From NCBI GenBank assembly GCA_945901825.1, contig CAMDMC010000004.1, forward strand, positions 30,929 through 94,928: a stretch of 64,000 nucleotides of DNA, written 5' to 3'. The notes beneath the pieces were generated by a model. The model saw only the letters and a program-made list of their open reading frames with translations. It ran no database searches and was not told the DNA's origin. A program made the position numbers and the translations under genes. This stretch comes from Bordetella parapertussis (lineage in GTDB: Bacteria; Pseudomonadota; Gammaproteobacteria; Burkholderiales; Burkholderiaceae_A). The number at the start of each line of letters is the position of its first letter. The stretch's first letter is position 1. This document shows, piece after piece, positions 34,263 to 43,256 of the stretch.

Positions 34263-35030
34263 GTGTTTTTGACAAGTCATTCTGATGACCTTCTGCCTGA
34301 CCGGCGAAAGTTAAGGGTAAGGGTCTGGGATCTCCCCACACGCCTGTTTCATTGGCTTTTATTGGCGGGTGTTGTTACTGCATTTATTTCAGTCAAGCTT
34401 GGTGGCAATGCCATGGTCTGGCACGGTCGGGCTGGAACCTTTGTGCTCAGTCTTCTTATCTTCCGGCTACTCTGGGGCTTTATAGGAAGTCCAACGGCAC
34501 GGTTTCAATCGTTTCTTAAGGGGCCAAGAACCGTTTGGCGTTACATTCAAGGCCAGACCTCTGGGACCCCTGGGCACCTTGGGACCCCTGGGAGCCTTGG
34601 GCAGTCATCGATTGGGCATAACCCCCTTGGAGCTTTATCTGTCGTAGCCTTGCTTGGTCTTTTCTTTTTTCAGACCTTAACGGGCCTGGGCGCAAGCGAT
34701 GATATTTTCTTTGACGGCCCTCTTGCGAAGGACCTTGGCTCCGACACCGTAAGCCTACTAACAAGCCTGCATAAATCAACCGAGCCCCTCCTGCTTGGGC
34801 TTGTTGCCCTGCATGTGGCAGCCATTATTTTCTACCGCCTAGTGAAGAAAACGGACCTTGTTCAGCCCATGATTACGGGCGTTAAGGTTCTAAAGACCGA
34901 CGCAGAAAAACCCTTGCCCCTAGAGACTTCAGACGCCAAAGAACTGGGCATTACCGAGAGCCCAGGTCTTTGGTTCAAGGCGCTTACCTGCTGGTTTATA
35001 GCACTTGCACTTGTTATGAGTTTGGGCTGA
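34263..35030 (+). CDS. cytochrome b561-type membrane protein
   Basis: A di-heme b-type cytochrome-like protein of about 255 residues. Candidate heme histidines lie in LFHWLLLAG, WHGRAGTF, and the paired LHKSTEPLLLGLVALHVAA. Four hydrophobic segments are visible. The start is uncertain: the frame is open from TTG 34221, but the AAAGGGG ribosome site favours GTG 34263 or TTG 34269. A short 18-bp repeat in the cytoplasmic loop encodes GTPGHLGTPGSLG. It converges with the BtuB-like receptor gene. Confidence 0.87.
   Translation: MFLTSHSDDLLPDRRKLRVRVWDLPTRLFHWLLLAGVVTAFISVKLGGNAMVWHGRAGTFVLSLLIFRLLWGFIGSPTARFQSFLKGPRTVWRYIQGQTSGTPGHLGTPGSLGQSSIGHNPLGALSVVALLGLFFFQTLTGLGASDDIFFDGPLAKDLGSDTVSLLTSLHKSTEPLLLGLVALHVAAIIFYRLVKKTDLVQPMITGVKVLKTDAEKPLPLETSDAKELGITESPGLWFKALTCWFIALALVMSLG
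34561..34600. repeat. two-copy 18-bp tandem repeat in the cytochrome b561 gene
   Basis: GGGACCCCTGGGCACCTT is followed directly by GGGACCCCTGGGAGCCTT (2 mismatches). It encodes the loop GTPGHLGTPGSLG. Positions are approximate. Confidence 0.6.
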
Positions 35031-35048
35031 CCGTCACTGGCAGTCCGG

Positions 35049-36890
35049 TTACCTTGCCCGATACTGAAGGCTTAAAAAAACGCCTCTCGGGGGGGTGTTG
35101 TATCCGCCTGCAATTTCATAGTGCTCGTCTGTCACATTCTCAAACAATAGCCTTGCAGTCCATTCGGAGTTCAGTTGGCGCGCGAGGTACAGATTTGCAA
35201 CGGTGAAGGAGTCAAGACGCTGCTCGGAGAAATCTGAGTTTCTTCTAGTACCGCTCCAGTTCACCCTGAGTCCTAAAGAAAGCGGGCCGATATCTTTGCG
35301 AAGCTCAACAGACCCGTAATTTTTGGCACGCCTTGCCTGCTGAATATTTAACGTTGTATTAATTGGATCTTGGGAGGTGTAGGCCATCTTAAGCGCGTAG
35401 CCGCGAAATAAAACCTGCCCCAAAGCTTCGAACCCCTGGTTATCGACGTTCTGATTACCGAACGTGAAGAGGTTCGGATCGTAGTAAATGGCATCCTTTG
35501 AACGGGTATCGAAGTAAACAACTCGAAAGACGGCCTGCGCTCGTCTGTATTCAAGGCCATATTCAGAGGTTTTACTCAACTCAGGCTTTAACGTTGGAGT
35601 ACCTAGAAACTCAGCCGGAGCAGGGGCCCTGAATCCAAGCGAGTGTGTCGTTGTAATACGGTACGGACCAAAAAGCCTGTACCCGAATCCGAGTAAATAG
35701 CTCATCTCGTCATAGTTATGCGAAACGCCTTGGATTCTTCCGGCGTCAACCTGGTCACGCCGAATACTTGCTTGAATCCCAAGCCGGTCAATTTTCTTGT
35801 CAAGACCTATGAAGTAGCCTGAGGAATCTCTGTAGTTCGTCGCATTTGTATAGCCCAACAAAGAATAGCGCGAATCAGTGTGCGATAGACCAAAGGTCAG
35901 GTTAGACGTCGCGCCAAGTTCGTAGACATTCGACAAGGAATAGGTCTTAGACTCCCCCTCTTGTAACCCGTCGACATAGTCACCTGCCGTTCTCAGTTGT
36001 CCGTTTTTTAAGTCCCTGTACGTTAAGTTCGAATGACTGATCTCAAAGGTTGAGAAGAGTCCACGAATAACAGAGGTTTTCAAGTAGGCAGAGATGGTGT
36101 CGGTATCAGACTCTAAGGTGTCTTCATCGACAATGGAAAACATGTCGTAGTCGGTTTGGGCTTTGACACGATTGAACCGAAGGCCAACCTCACTTGCTGA
36201 TGCTATTTTTTTACTGACCACCCCAGAGAAAGCGAGGCTTTCGTATCCGTCTTTGTCTAAGTTGGAATTTGGCGAGGATTTTGCGGAAAACCCGTTTGTC
36301 TGAAAGGTACTTGCTGCGATATTAAACTGCACATCTTCCAGAGATCCCCCGTAGCCCGCAGACAGCTCTCGGGTGTTTCTTGCGCCAAAGCCTAGTAACC
36401 CGTAGCCCTTAGGCCGCCCTGAATGCCCAACCCGGGTCGTTATGCTAATAACTCCCCCTATCGCGGCCTCACCATACATAGCACTGGCGTTCCCTCTTAA
36501 AATTTCGACCCGCTCAACATGACTTAACGGGATATCTGTGAGATTTATAGAGCCTATGTTGTCCACATGCGCCTTCACGCCGTCAATAATGACCACAACG
36601 TTTTTACTGTCGGCTCCACGCAAGAAGATACTCGTTGTAGTTCCAGGCCCTCCATTTCGACCGAATTCAAATCCAGGCTCACCTGTTAACAAGTCCACCA
36701 AGCTTTTGGCTTGTGACCGATCAAGCTCATCGCGACCAACAACGGTTACCGATGAAAGGGTTTCGGATGCCAGTTGGCTGTAACCCCTCGCCGAAACAAC
36801 AACAGGATCCAATTCCGCTACTAACTGGGCATAAAGCGGGGATGACAGGGCTGCAAGGAGCCCTGCAAGTAGTGGCCTAGCAATTTGCAT
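35049..36890 (-). CDS. btuB: TonB-dependent receptor, BtuB-like (vitamin B12)
   Basis: A 613-residue outer-membrane receptor. After the signal (MQIARPLLAGLLAALSSPLYA), the TonB-box-like text DPVVVSARG is followed by the plug (RGADSKNVVVIIDGVKAHVD, LSHVERVEILRGNASAMYGEAAIGGVI) and a beta barrel to the C terminus. I start at ATG 36888-36890 with GGAGTC 5 bp upstream; the frame is open to 37028 through the riboswitch region. A cobalamin riboswitch directly upstream supports B12 uptake as its job. No BtuCDF genes are adjacent, so only the outer-membrane step is in this window. The final residue is Arg rather than the usual aromatic. Confidence 0.88.
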   Translation of the reverse strand: MQIARPLLAGLLAALSSPLYAQLVAELDPVVVSARGYSQLASETLSSVTVVGRDELDRSQAKSLVDLLTGEPGFEFGRNGGPGTTTSIFLRGADSKNVVVIIDGVKAHVDNIGSINLTDIPLSHVERVEILRGNASAMYGEAAIGGVISITTRVGHSGRPKGYGLLGFGARNTRELSAGYGGSLEDVQFNIAASTFQTNGFSAKSSPNSNLDKDGYESLAFSGVVSKKIASASEVGLRFNRVKAQTDYDMFSIVDEDTLESDTDTISAYLKTSVIRGLFSTFEISHSNLTYRDLKNGQLRTAGDYVDGLQEGESKTYSLSNVYELGATSNLTFGLSHTDSRYSLLGYTNATNYRDSSGYFIGLDKKIDRLGIQASIRRDQVDAGRIQGVSHNYDEMSYLLGFGYRLFGPYRITTTHSLGFRAPAPAEFLGTPTLKPELSKTSEYGLEYRRAQAVFRVVYFDTRSKDAIYYDPNLFTFGNQNVDNQGFEALGQVLFRGYALKMAYTSQDPINTTLNIQQARRAKNYGSVELRKDIGPLSLGLRVNWSGTRRNSDFSEQRLDSFTVANLYLARQLNSEWTARLLFENVTDEHYEIAGGYNTPPRGVFLSLQYRAR

Positions 36891-36929
36891 AGTAAGACTC
36901 CATTGCTGCTCTTCACCCGAAGCAGCCAT

Positions 36930-37145
36930 CAGTCGTTTACACCAATGGCCGGTCTCCAGGCTTAGGGCTGCACACAGAAAAACTGTGCGAGGAACGCGGC
37001 CTTCCCAGGTGACCCCAGTGACTGGCAAGATCGAAAACCGATTCTTGCAACGCGTACCATGCTACCCAACACTGTTTCGGGGAAAGCAACGGATTTGCAC
37101 CGTCTTCCCGTTTAACCCGCTTTAATCGGGCACCAATTGATGGTG
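36930..37145 (-). ncRNA. cobalamin riboswitch
   Basis: Read on the minus strand, the 5' part has GGTGCC, then GGGAAGACGGTGCAAATCC and a run like GCTTTCCCCG before CAGTGTTGGG, all typical for the cobalamin element. The B12 box is the stretch GCCTGGAGACCGGCC (plus-strand 36947-36963). It lies about 40 bp upstream of the btuB-like start. Adenosylcobalamin binding would hide the ribosome site when B12 is plentiful. Boundaries are approximate. Confidence 0.88.
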
Positions 37146-37207
37146 TCTAAACAAGCTTAGACCCTTAAAGTGTAACTAAACTCGAACATTTATCAAGTCA
37201 ACTTAAA

Positions 37208-37654
37208 ATGACACTTTCCGCTGCTGCCCTTTTGGGGCTTTTTGCGAGTGCCTTTCTAGCCGCAACACTATTGCCGGCCCAATCCGAGGCGGTTTTAGTA
37301 GGGCTATTGCTGGCTCATCCAGCCTCCGTTGCGGTGCTAATTGCCACAGCCAGCCTTGGCAACACCCTTGGGGCTATGGTGAACTGGCTTTTAGGCCTCA
37401 GCATTCAAAGATTTCGTGACAAGCGATGGTTTCCAGTCTCCGCGAGGCAGCTTGAGCGCGCTGAAAGGCACTACCGCCGCTTTGGTCGCTGGTCTCTCTT
37501 ATTAAGCTGGATGCCTATCGTAGGTGACCCGCTTGTTTTAGTTGCTGGCGTTCTACGAGAAAAGTTCTGGATTGTCTTTCTGCTTACTGCGCTTGCAAAA
37601 ACCGGGCGATACCTGGTGCTTGCGGCATTTACCTTGGCATGGCTAGACGCATAG
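37208..37654 (+). CDS. YqaA-family small membrane protein
   Basis: A 148-residue polytopic protein of the DedA-like YqaA group. It has LFASAFLAATLLPAQSEAVLVGLLLA at the N terminus, GNTLGAMVNWLLG in the middle, and RHYRRFGRWSLLLSWMPIVGDPLVLVAGVLR, the diagnostic loop. The exact function of the family is not firmly known; lipid or membrane maintenance is possible. The 3' end overlaps the PhnZ-like gene by 26 bp (convergent). Confidence 0.85.
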   Translation: MTLSAAALLGLFASAFLAATLLPAQSEAVLVGLLLAHPASVAVLIATASLGNTLGAMVNWLLGLSIQRFRDKRWFPVSARQLERAERHYRRFGRWSLLLSWMPIVGDPLVLVAGVLREKFWIVFLLTALAKTGRYLVLAAFTLAWLDA

Positions 37655-38219
37655 GCTTAACCTCGTTACGCCTGCTGGCAAGTTCAGAAAGAAAGGCCTT
37701 TATTTCTGACATGTCCGGAATCGAACGCCCAGCCTCTTTCGACCTTTCATCCCACTGACGAAGCTTTACTGCGTCACGCCAAAAAGGATTTGCTTTAAAG
37801 CGACCTTGCTCGGCCTGTGTCATGGGACCGCCTTGTAACTCTAGGCTTCGAATCGAGTCGTCTGAAAGTTGACTCATGTAACTGCGATCGACACTAACCA
37901 AGTAACGCTTAGCGTCAACATGAAGAGCTACAGGCACACTTACTGATGAGTCAAAGACTCGTTCAAGAATGGCAGACCCAATTCTTTCGTGCTTGTCGTC
38001 AACACCTTGAAGCGTTGGTGACCCCGCCACCTGCTGAAAAAGATGCCCAAGATCATGAAAAAAGGCGGCAAGCTGCATCGATGCACTTGCATTAACTTTT
38101 GCAGCCCACTGCATGGACTGCCACGCATGTTCAATCTGATTCACAGGCTCGCCTGCATACTGCAACTGACCACTCTCTTCATACAGGCTCAGGAGATCAT
38201 TCAAGTTATTAATTGGCAT
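37629..38219 (-). CDS. phnZ: HD-domain iron oxygenase, PhnZ-like
   Basis: A 196-residue HD protein that follows PhnZ, the mixed-valence di-iron oxygenase that splits 2-amino-1-hydroxyethylphosphonate to glycine and phosphate. Visible ligands: His31, His55-Asp56, His59, His77, His100, with Lys104. The substrate-lid residues Tyr21 and Glu24 (YAGEPVNQIEH) also match PhnZ. LELQGGPM is shared text. Start ATG 38217-38219 has GGAG 5 bp upstream. No PhnY hydroxylase is beside it, so the identity of its substrate is inference; TmpB-like enzymes are close relatives. Confidence 0.75.
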   Translation of the reverse strand: MPINNLNDLLSLYEESGQLQYAGEPVNQIEHAWQSMQWAAKVNASASMQLAAFFHDLGHLFQQVAGSPTLQGVDDKHERIGSAILERVFDSSVSVPVALHVDAKRYLVSVDRSYMSQLSDDSIRSLELQGGPMTQAEQGRFKANPFWRDAVKLRQWDERSKEAGRSIPDMSEIKAFLSELASRRNEVKPMRLAMPR

Positions 38220-38331
38220 GGCGACTCCGCAATACACAGTTGGAAAAAACTTCACTAAAGGTAGAGCCTTTCTATGACAATGGTATGTTAGTGAGGTCCA
38301 TTGTTATTTTTGAAAGAAAGAATCGTCATTC

Positions 38332-39372
38332 ATGAATGAACCAAAGCTAACGAGCCTCTCCCATGGTGGGGGATGCGGCTGCAAAATTGCACCCGGAGTT
38401 CTCTCTGAAATACTAAAAGGCTCCTCAGCCATAACGATGCCGCCTGAGCTGCTGGTAGGTATTGATACGGCTGACGACGCAGCCGTTTATAAGCTCAACG
38501 ACAGCCAGGCCCTGGTAGCCACAACAGACTTCTTTATGCCCATTGTTGATGACCCCTACGACTTTGGACGTATTGCGGCAACCAATGCCATCTCAGATGT
38601 CTACGCAATGGGCGGGCGGCCCATCATGGCCCTTGCGCTGGTGGGTATGCCCATCGATAAGCTTAGCCCTCAGACCATTGGTCGTATTCTGGAAGGAGGA
38701 CGCTCGGTCTGCGCCCAGGCTGGAATTCCAGTGGCAGGTGGACACACCATTGATTCTGTGGAGGCTATTTATGGTCTTGTAGCCCTTGGGCTCGTGCACC
38801 CGAATCGAGTGCGTCGAAATGCCGATGCCAAACCAGGAGATCAGCTTATTCTTGGCAAGCCATTGGGTGTTGGCATTTACTCAGCTGCGCTGAAAAAGAA
38901 CGCGCTCACTGAGGGCCTCTATAAAAAAATGATCGCAACAACAACCCAGCTCAATACTCCCGGCGCATTGCTTTCAGAGTTCGACGGAGTGCATGCCATA
39001 ACCGACGTAACAGGCTTTGGACTTGCAGGTCATTGCCTCGAGCTCGCTAAGGGCTCCGGTCTTTCAGCGGTTATTCACTGGCCCTCGGTGCCGTTACTGC
39101 CCGAGGCACTTAGCCTTGCTAAGCAAGGCTTTATAACCGGTGCCTCAGGACGAAACTGGGAGGGCTACGGAGCGCTTATTCGCATGCCCGAGGCCTTGGG
39201 TCCAATCGAGCGTGCCCTTTTGTCCGACCCACAGACCAGTGGTGGTCTTCTGGTTTCATGTTCCCCCGAAGCGGTGCCCCAGGTACTTCAATGCATGATG
39301 CAGGAGGGGTTTGATCCAGCCGTTATTGGCGAATGCCAGCCGGGGCCTGCGGGAGTTTCTATAACGCTTTAA
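38332..39372 (+). CDS. selD: selenophosphate synthase (SelD; possible SenC role)
   Basis: Makes selenophosphate from selenide and ATP. The 346-residue protein has the active-site run GGGCGCKIAPGVL (Cys15, Cys17, Lys18), metal aspartates in DTADDAAVY, NAISDVYAMGGRP and ALVGMPID, and the C-terminal LSDPQTSGGLLVSC. No selA, selB, selC or mnmH (2-selenouridine synthase) is seen in the window, while senB and senA lie 15 kb away. It may therefore feed selenoneine synthesis, tRNA selenation, or both. Confidence 0.93.
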   Translation: MNEPKLTSLSHGGGCGCKIAPGVLSEILKGSSAITMPPELLVGIDTADDAAVYKLNDSQALVATTDFFMPIVDDPYDFGRIAATNAISDVYAMGGRPIMALALVGMPIDKLSPQTIGRILEGGRSVCAQAGIPVAGGHTIDSVEAIYGLVALGLVHPNRVRRNADAKPGDQLILGKPLGVGIYSAALKKNALTEGLYKKMIATTTQLNTPGALLSEFDGVHAITDVTGFGLAGHCLELAKGSGLSAVIHWPSVPLLPEALSLAKQGFITGASGRNWEGYGALIRMPEALGPIERALLSDPQTSGGLLVSCSPEAVPQVLQCMMQEGFDPAVIGECQPGPAGVSITL

Positions 39373-39373
39373 G

Positions 39374-40057
39374 CTAGAAGCGATCAGGGTGACTCGCCTG
39401 AACAGCCGAATGCGCCATAGCATTTTCAAAAACACCCAAGGTTAAGGGAATATTCAGGCTTGCAAGCGCAAGCCCCATGCGTGGCGCATTTACCAGTTGA
39501 GGAATAAGACAGCAATCGGCAAGCCCAAGTGTGTCTCCCCATGAGTAAATCGAAGGGGGTAAGCCTTGCCTCTTTCGAAAGAGGCGAAGCCCGTCGAGCC
39601 TTTTCTCGTAGGCTTTTAGCCCCTCGGTAATCCAGTGGTTGTACCAGTCTGACCGAGTACCGGCATCAAGCTCTAAAGGACGAGATAAATAACGCATGAC
39701 GCGCAGGTTGTTTAATGGATGGAGGTCACAGGCAATGGCCTGGGCCAGCGATCGCACATGCGCGCGATGCAAAGCGTCCTGAGGAATAAGAGCCTGCTGT
39801 GGAAATCGTTCTTCAAGAAACTCAATAATTGCCATTGACTGCCCAAGATGAATAGGCGCTTCTTTATTTTCATCTCCTGTGATCTCAAGCAGTGGCACCA
39901 GCCCGTCCGGACTTAACACCTCGTAATACTCTGGGTGACTCTCGCGCTTCATCAGATCAATACGAATGGATTCATAGTTCAACCCCTTCAAAGCTAGAGC
40001 AATGCGAACCCTAAACGAGGGGCCTGACTGGGGGAAGTGGTAAAGCCGAATGGCCAT
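39374..40057 (-). CDS. zeta-class glutathione S-transferase (MaiA-like)
   Basis: A 227-residue GST. The overall pattern is of maleylacetoacetate isomerase: RVRIALALKGLNYESIRIDL, IHLGQSMAIIEFLEERFP, and IACDLHPLNNLRVMRYLS. The catalytic motif, usually SSCSxR, reads SGPSFR (residues 11-16), so the Ser-Cys pair is lost. Either the reaction differs or only the first Ser is used. It is convergent with selD, 1 bp apart. No tyrosine-catabolism genes are nearby. Confidence 0.8.
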   Translation of the reverse strand: MAIRLYHFPQSGPSFRVRIALALKGLNYESIRIDLMKRESHPEYYEVLSPDGLVPLLEITGDENKEAPIHLGQSMAIIEFLEERFPQQALIPQDALHRAHVRSLAQAIACDLHPLNNLRVMRYLSRPLELDAGTRSDWYNHWITEGLKAYEKRLDGLRLFRKRQGLPPSIYSWGDTLGLADCCLIPQLVNAPRMGLALASLNIPLTLGVFENAMAHSAVQASHPDRF

Positions 40058-40091
40058 GGGCGTCTCCTAAGACCTGCTATGCTGAATTGTT

Positions 40092-41357
40092 ATGATGCGT
40101 CGCAATCTTATTCTGCTTGCCCTTTGCCAGGGCCTGTTTCTTACGAACAATGTTTTGTTTTTGGCTGTCAATGGGCTTGTTGGGCTTACGATGGCTCCCA
40201 TGGGTTGGTTAGCCACCCTTCCCATTATGGCGTATGTGGTTGGAGGGGCTGCATCCACTGGGCTTGTTGCCAAGACTCAGAGGCAGTTAGGTCGCAAGCG
40301 CTCGTTTGAACTTGGAATTTGGGTCGCCATTGGTTCAGCGGTGCTATGTGTGATGGCTGTCTGGTTCCGACAGTTCTGGTTGTTGGTACTGGCAACCTTT
40401 GTAGCAGGCTTTTATCAGGCCAACGGGCAGCTCTACCGATTTGCCGCTGCCGAGCTTGCCAGCCCTGAACTTCGAGACAAGGCGGTCTCTTGGGTCTTGG
40501 CGGGCGGACTTCTTGGGGCGGTCGCAGGCCCCAACCTGGCCTCTTACACCAAAGACCTGTTTGAGATTGACTTTGCGGGCTCGTATTTGTCACTCATCTT
40601 TGTGGGCATTCTTGCACTTCTCCTTATGCATCGCATTCAATTTTCTGACGATGCTAAAGCCATGAAGCAGCCCAGTCATTTAAATACCGCCGGTACGAAT
40701 GCCTCCTTTAATCAAACCTCCAAAGATCCATCGCCAGCATTAGGCCAGGCAGCCACGCCAGAGCCCACAAGCCGCAATCTTAGCGAAATTATGCGCCAGC
40801 CCATTTTTATCATCTCTGCGCTTGGGGCCTCGTTTGGCTATGGTGTGATGAACCTGTTAATGGCTGCGACCCCACTGGCTATGCAGATCTGTGGTCTTCC
40901 CTTTAGCGATGCTGCATTCGTTCTTGAATGGCATGTTATTGGAATGTTCGCCCCTGGCTTTTTCACAGGCCATCTTATCCAGCGCTTCGGAGCCGGAAAA
41001 ATTATGCTTACCGGGGCTTTTCTAAACTTGGTTTGTATCGGTATTGCGCTCTCGGGTACCGAGCTCTACCAATTCACACTTGCCCTTTTTGTGCTTGGTG
41101 TGGGCTGGAATTTCTTGTTCACTGCAAGCACAAGCTTGTCCTTGCAGGCCTATCATCCTGCCGAACGCGACAAAGCCCAGGGTGCCATTAACTTCTGGGT
41201 GTTTTTTGTGATGGGCCTGTCATCGCTTGGGTCGGGGGCGCTCGTGACATCACAAGGCTGGCAGATTCTTAATATGGTGTCCTTACTTCCTATGATGGTG
41301 CTTTTGGTTGCACTCGCTGTTTATTTTTTAAAGTACCGCCCACAAACCGCCACCTAG
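40092..41357 (+). CDS. MFS transporter
   Basis: A 421-residue protein with about 12 membrane segments and a loop rich in polar residues in the middle (residues ~195-235). The N-terminal half has LGRKRSFELGIW after membrane segment 2, an MFS loop-2/3 motif; similar text recurs. It is divergent from the GST across 34 bp, and its end is convergent with phnM. The substrate is unknown. A role in drug or metabolite export would be a guess. Confidence 0.85.
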   Translation: MMRRNLILLALCQGLFLTNNVLFLAVNGLVGLTMAPMGWLATLPIMAYVVGGAASTGLVAKTQRQLGRKRSFELGIWVAIGSAVLCVMAVWFRQFWLLVLATFVAGFYQANGQLYRFAAAELASPELRDKAVSWVLAGGLLGAVAGPNLASYTKDLFEIDFAGSYLSLIFVGILALLLMHRIQFSDDAKAMKQPSHLNTAGTNASFNQTSKDPSPALGQAATPEPTSRNLSEIMRQPIFIISALGASFGYGVMNLLMAATPLAMQICGLPFSDAAFVLEWHVIGMFAPGFFTGHLIQRFGAGKIMLTGAFLNLVCIGIALSGTELYQFTLALFVLGVGWNFLFTASTSLSLQAYHPAERDKAQGAINFWVFFVMGLSSLGSGALVTSQGWQILNMVSLLPMMVLLVALAVYFLKYRPQTAT

Positions 41358-41377
41358 AAACCTAGGAAGGCCAGGTC

Positions 41378-42523
41378 TTAACAGACTCTTACCCCTTGGC
41401 GCCATACCTGGCAGACAACAGGGGTTGACGCTGAAAGTCGCCGAACCCGAATAAGGTCGGCCCGCTTACCCAGGGCAATGCTCCCTCGATCGGTAAGCCC
41501 CACCATATCAGCTGGATTCTTAGTGACAATTTGGGTGGCAGCAGGTACCGAGATTTCAAGCTCATCCACTAGGCGAAAAACCGCATCCAACAGACTCGAA
41601 GGGACATAGTCGCTCGACAGCCCGTCAAGAAGTCCCGCCCTTGCAACGTCCTTTGCCGACACATTGCCCGAATGAGAACCTCCTAAAACAATATTGGGTG
41701 CTCCCATAATGTTCTTCAGGCCTAAGTCGCGCGCCCTTTGAGCCGCCTGAAGTGTGGTTGGAAACTCTGAGATGGCAATGCCTTCGGAATGGGCCTGCTC
41801 CACATGGTCAATATCGGTATCGTCATGCGAGGCCACCGGAAGCTGACGATCTCGGCATTCCCTAAGAATACGATCGCGTTGCTGCTGGGCATAGATAGCC
41901 TGGGCAGAAAGCCCATCGGTAAGTAACTTTTCGAACTGCTCTTCTGAGAAGCGGCCGTGCCGTTCCATGTACTGCCGATATTTGCTTAAGTCACGCCACT
42001 GGCGTTGCCCCGGCGTGTGATCCATAACAGAGACGAGACGCACCATGGTGTGGTCGACCCATTTCTCAAAGTACTCGCAGGCATCGGGGTTCGTGAGTTC
42101 ACAACGCAGATGAAGAAAATGATGGGCTCGGGTGGTCGGTAAGGCGCTTAGCGTTTCAATGGCCTCAAGGCTTGCCTTCAGGAACTTGCCCCGAGCGTTT
42201 CGGTCCTGTGACTCATCGCCTAGAACCACTGCATCGAAAACCGTTGTGATCCCAGCTGCTACAAGCTGAGCATCGTGAATAAAGAACGCCGACGTACCAG
42301 GCCAGAAAACGCCCGGTCTTGGCATCATGTGCTTCTCGAGATTGTCGGTATGCAGCTCGACAAGACCAGGCATAAGCCAATCACCCCCGCAGTCCACCGC
42401 ATCTCTAACAGACGAGAGGCCTGGTTGAATGTCTGAAATTTGTCCATCTGGGTTAACAACAAGGCTGCCATGAATCACCTCGTTGGGCATCACCATCATT
42501 GCATTGGTAAAGACTGTCTGCAT
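41378..42523 (-). CDS. phnM: C-P lyase: alpha-D-ribose 1-methylphosphonate 5-triphosphate diphosphatase
   Basis: Removes pyrophosphate from the ribose-phosphonate triphosphate formed by PhnGHI. The 381-residue amidohydrolase carries the metal motif LVELHTDNLEKHMMPRPGV, then SVMDHTPGQRQ, VASHDDTD, and the late NIVLGGSHSGN. I start at ATG 42521-42523; the longer frame to 42610 would overlap phnL. Last gene of the operon. phnN, phnP and phnO are not in the window. Confidence 0.95.
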   Translation of the reverse strand: MQTVFTNAMMVMPNEVIHGSLVVNPDGQISDIQPGLSSVRDAVDCGGDWLMPGLVELHTDNLEKHMMPRPGVFWPGTSAFFIHDAQLVAAGITTVFDAVVLGDESQDRNARGKFLKASLEAIETLSALPTTRAHHFLHLRCELTNPDACEYFEKWVDHTMVRLVSVMDHTPGQRQWRDLSKYRQYMERHGRFSEEQFEKLLTDGLSAQAIYAQQQRDRILRECRDRQLPVASHDDTDIDHVEQAHSEGIAISEFPTTLQAAQRARDLGLKNIMGAPNIVLGGSHSGNVSAKDVARAGLLDGLSSDYVPSSLLDAVFRLVDELEISVPAATQIVTKNPADMVGLTDRGSIALGKRADLIRVRRLSASTPVVCQVWRQGVRVC

Positions 42524-42527
42524 CAAC

Positions 42528-43244
42528 CTAACTCTCCTTTTCGGACTGCAGTCGCACCACCCGTGCCTGCAGACCGCTCTCAATGGCCTCACTATGAAAA
42601 GCGCCGACAAGGCAACAGCCTTGCTCCTTCAACTCATTTAATAAACCTAAAACCCTTTTCGCATTCTCAGGGTCAAGGGCTGCCGTTGGCTCATCGAGAA
42701 GAAGGAGCCGCCGTGGATGCACCAGGCTACTTGCCAGCGCAACCGCCAGATTAACGCGCTGCTGCTCACCCCCTGAAAAAGTTCTTGGGGCGACCTGCCA
42801 AAGCGATGCTGGAATAGCAAGCCTACGAAGAAGGTCTTTCGCCTGCTGTTCGGCAAGGGTCTCAGAGAGTCCCTCACCAAGAAAAGGTTCGGTAACGAGC
42901 CGAAGACAGCCCACCCGCGGAACGGGCCGAAAGAACTGGCTGACCATGGCAATGTCGAGCCTACGGAGTAAAAGCCAGCCCGAGGCATCAAGCTGCGCCA
43001 GATCGATCAGCTCGCCCGATGACTTCCTTAACAGAACACGGCTACCCTCCCCCAGTCGATAGCTTCCATAAAGGCACCGAAGCAGGCTGCTTTTCCCAGT
43101 TCCTGAGGGACTACGCAGACTGACGCACTCGCCCTCAAAGGCCTGAAGCCCAAGACCCTTAAAGACAGTAATGCGCTGAGACCCTTGTGCATGAATCACG
43201 AATTCCTTGTTCAGCGATTCGATGTCTAAGACTGGCATGGTCAC
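42528..43244 (-). CDS. phnL: C-P lyase ATPase subunit PhnL
   Basis: A 238-residue ABC-type ATPase (Walker A SGTGKSSLL, signature FSGGEQQRVNLAVAL, Walker B LLLLDEPTAALDP). The text around MVSQFFRPVPRV is PhnL-like. It is needed for C-P lyase activity in vivo and binds the core complex together with PhnK rather than acting as a transporter. PhnM follows 4 bp downstream; phnK lies 12 bp upstream. Confidence 0.95.
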   Translation of the reverse strand: MTMPVLDIESLNKEFVIHAQGSQRITVFKGLGLQAFEGECVSLRSPSGTGKSSLLRCLYGSYRLGEGSRVLLRKSSGELIDLAQLDASGWLLLRRLDIAMVSQFFRPVPRVGCLRLVTEPFLGEGLSETLAEQQAKDLLRRLAIPASLWQVAPRTFSGGEQQRVNLAVALASSLVHPRRLLLLDEPTAALDPENAKRVLGLLNELKEQGCCLVGAFHSEAIESGLQARVVRLQSEKES

Positions 43245-43256
43245 TGGCTTGAGTAC

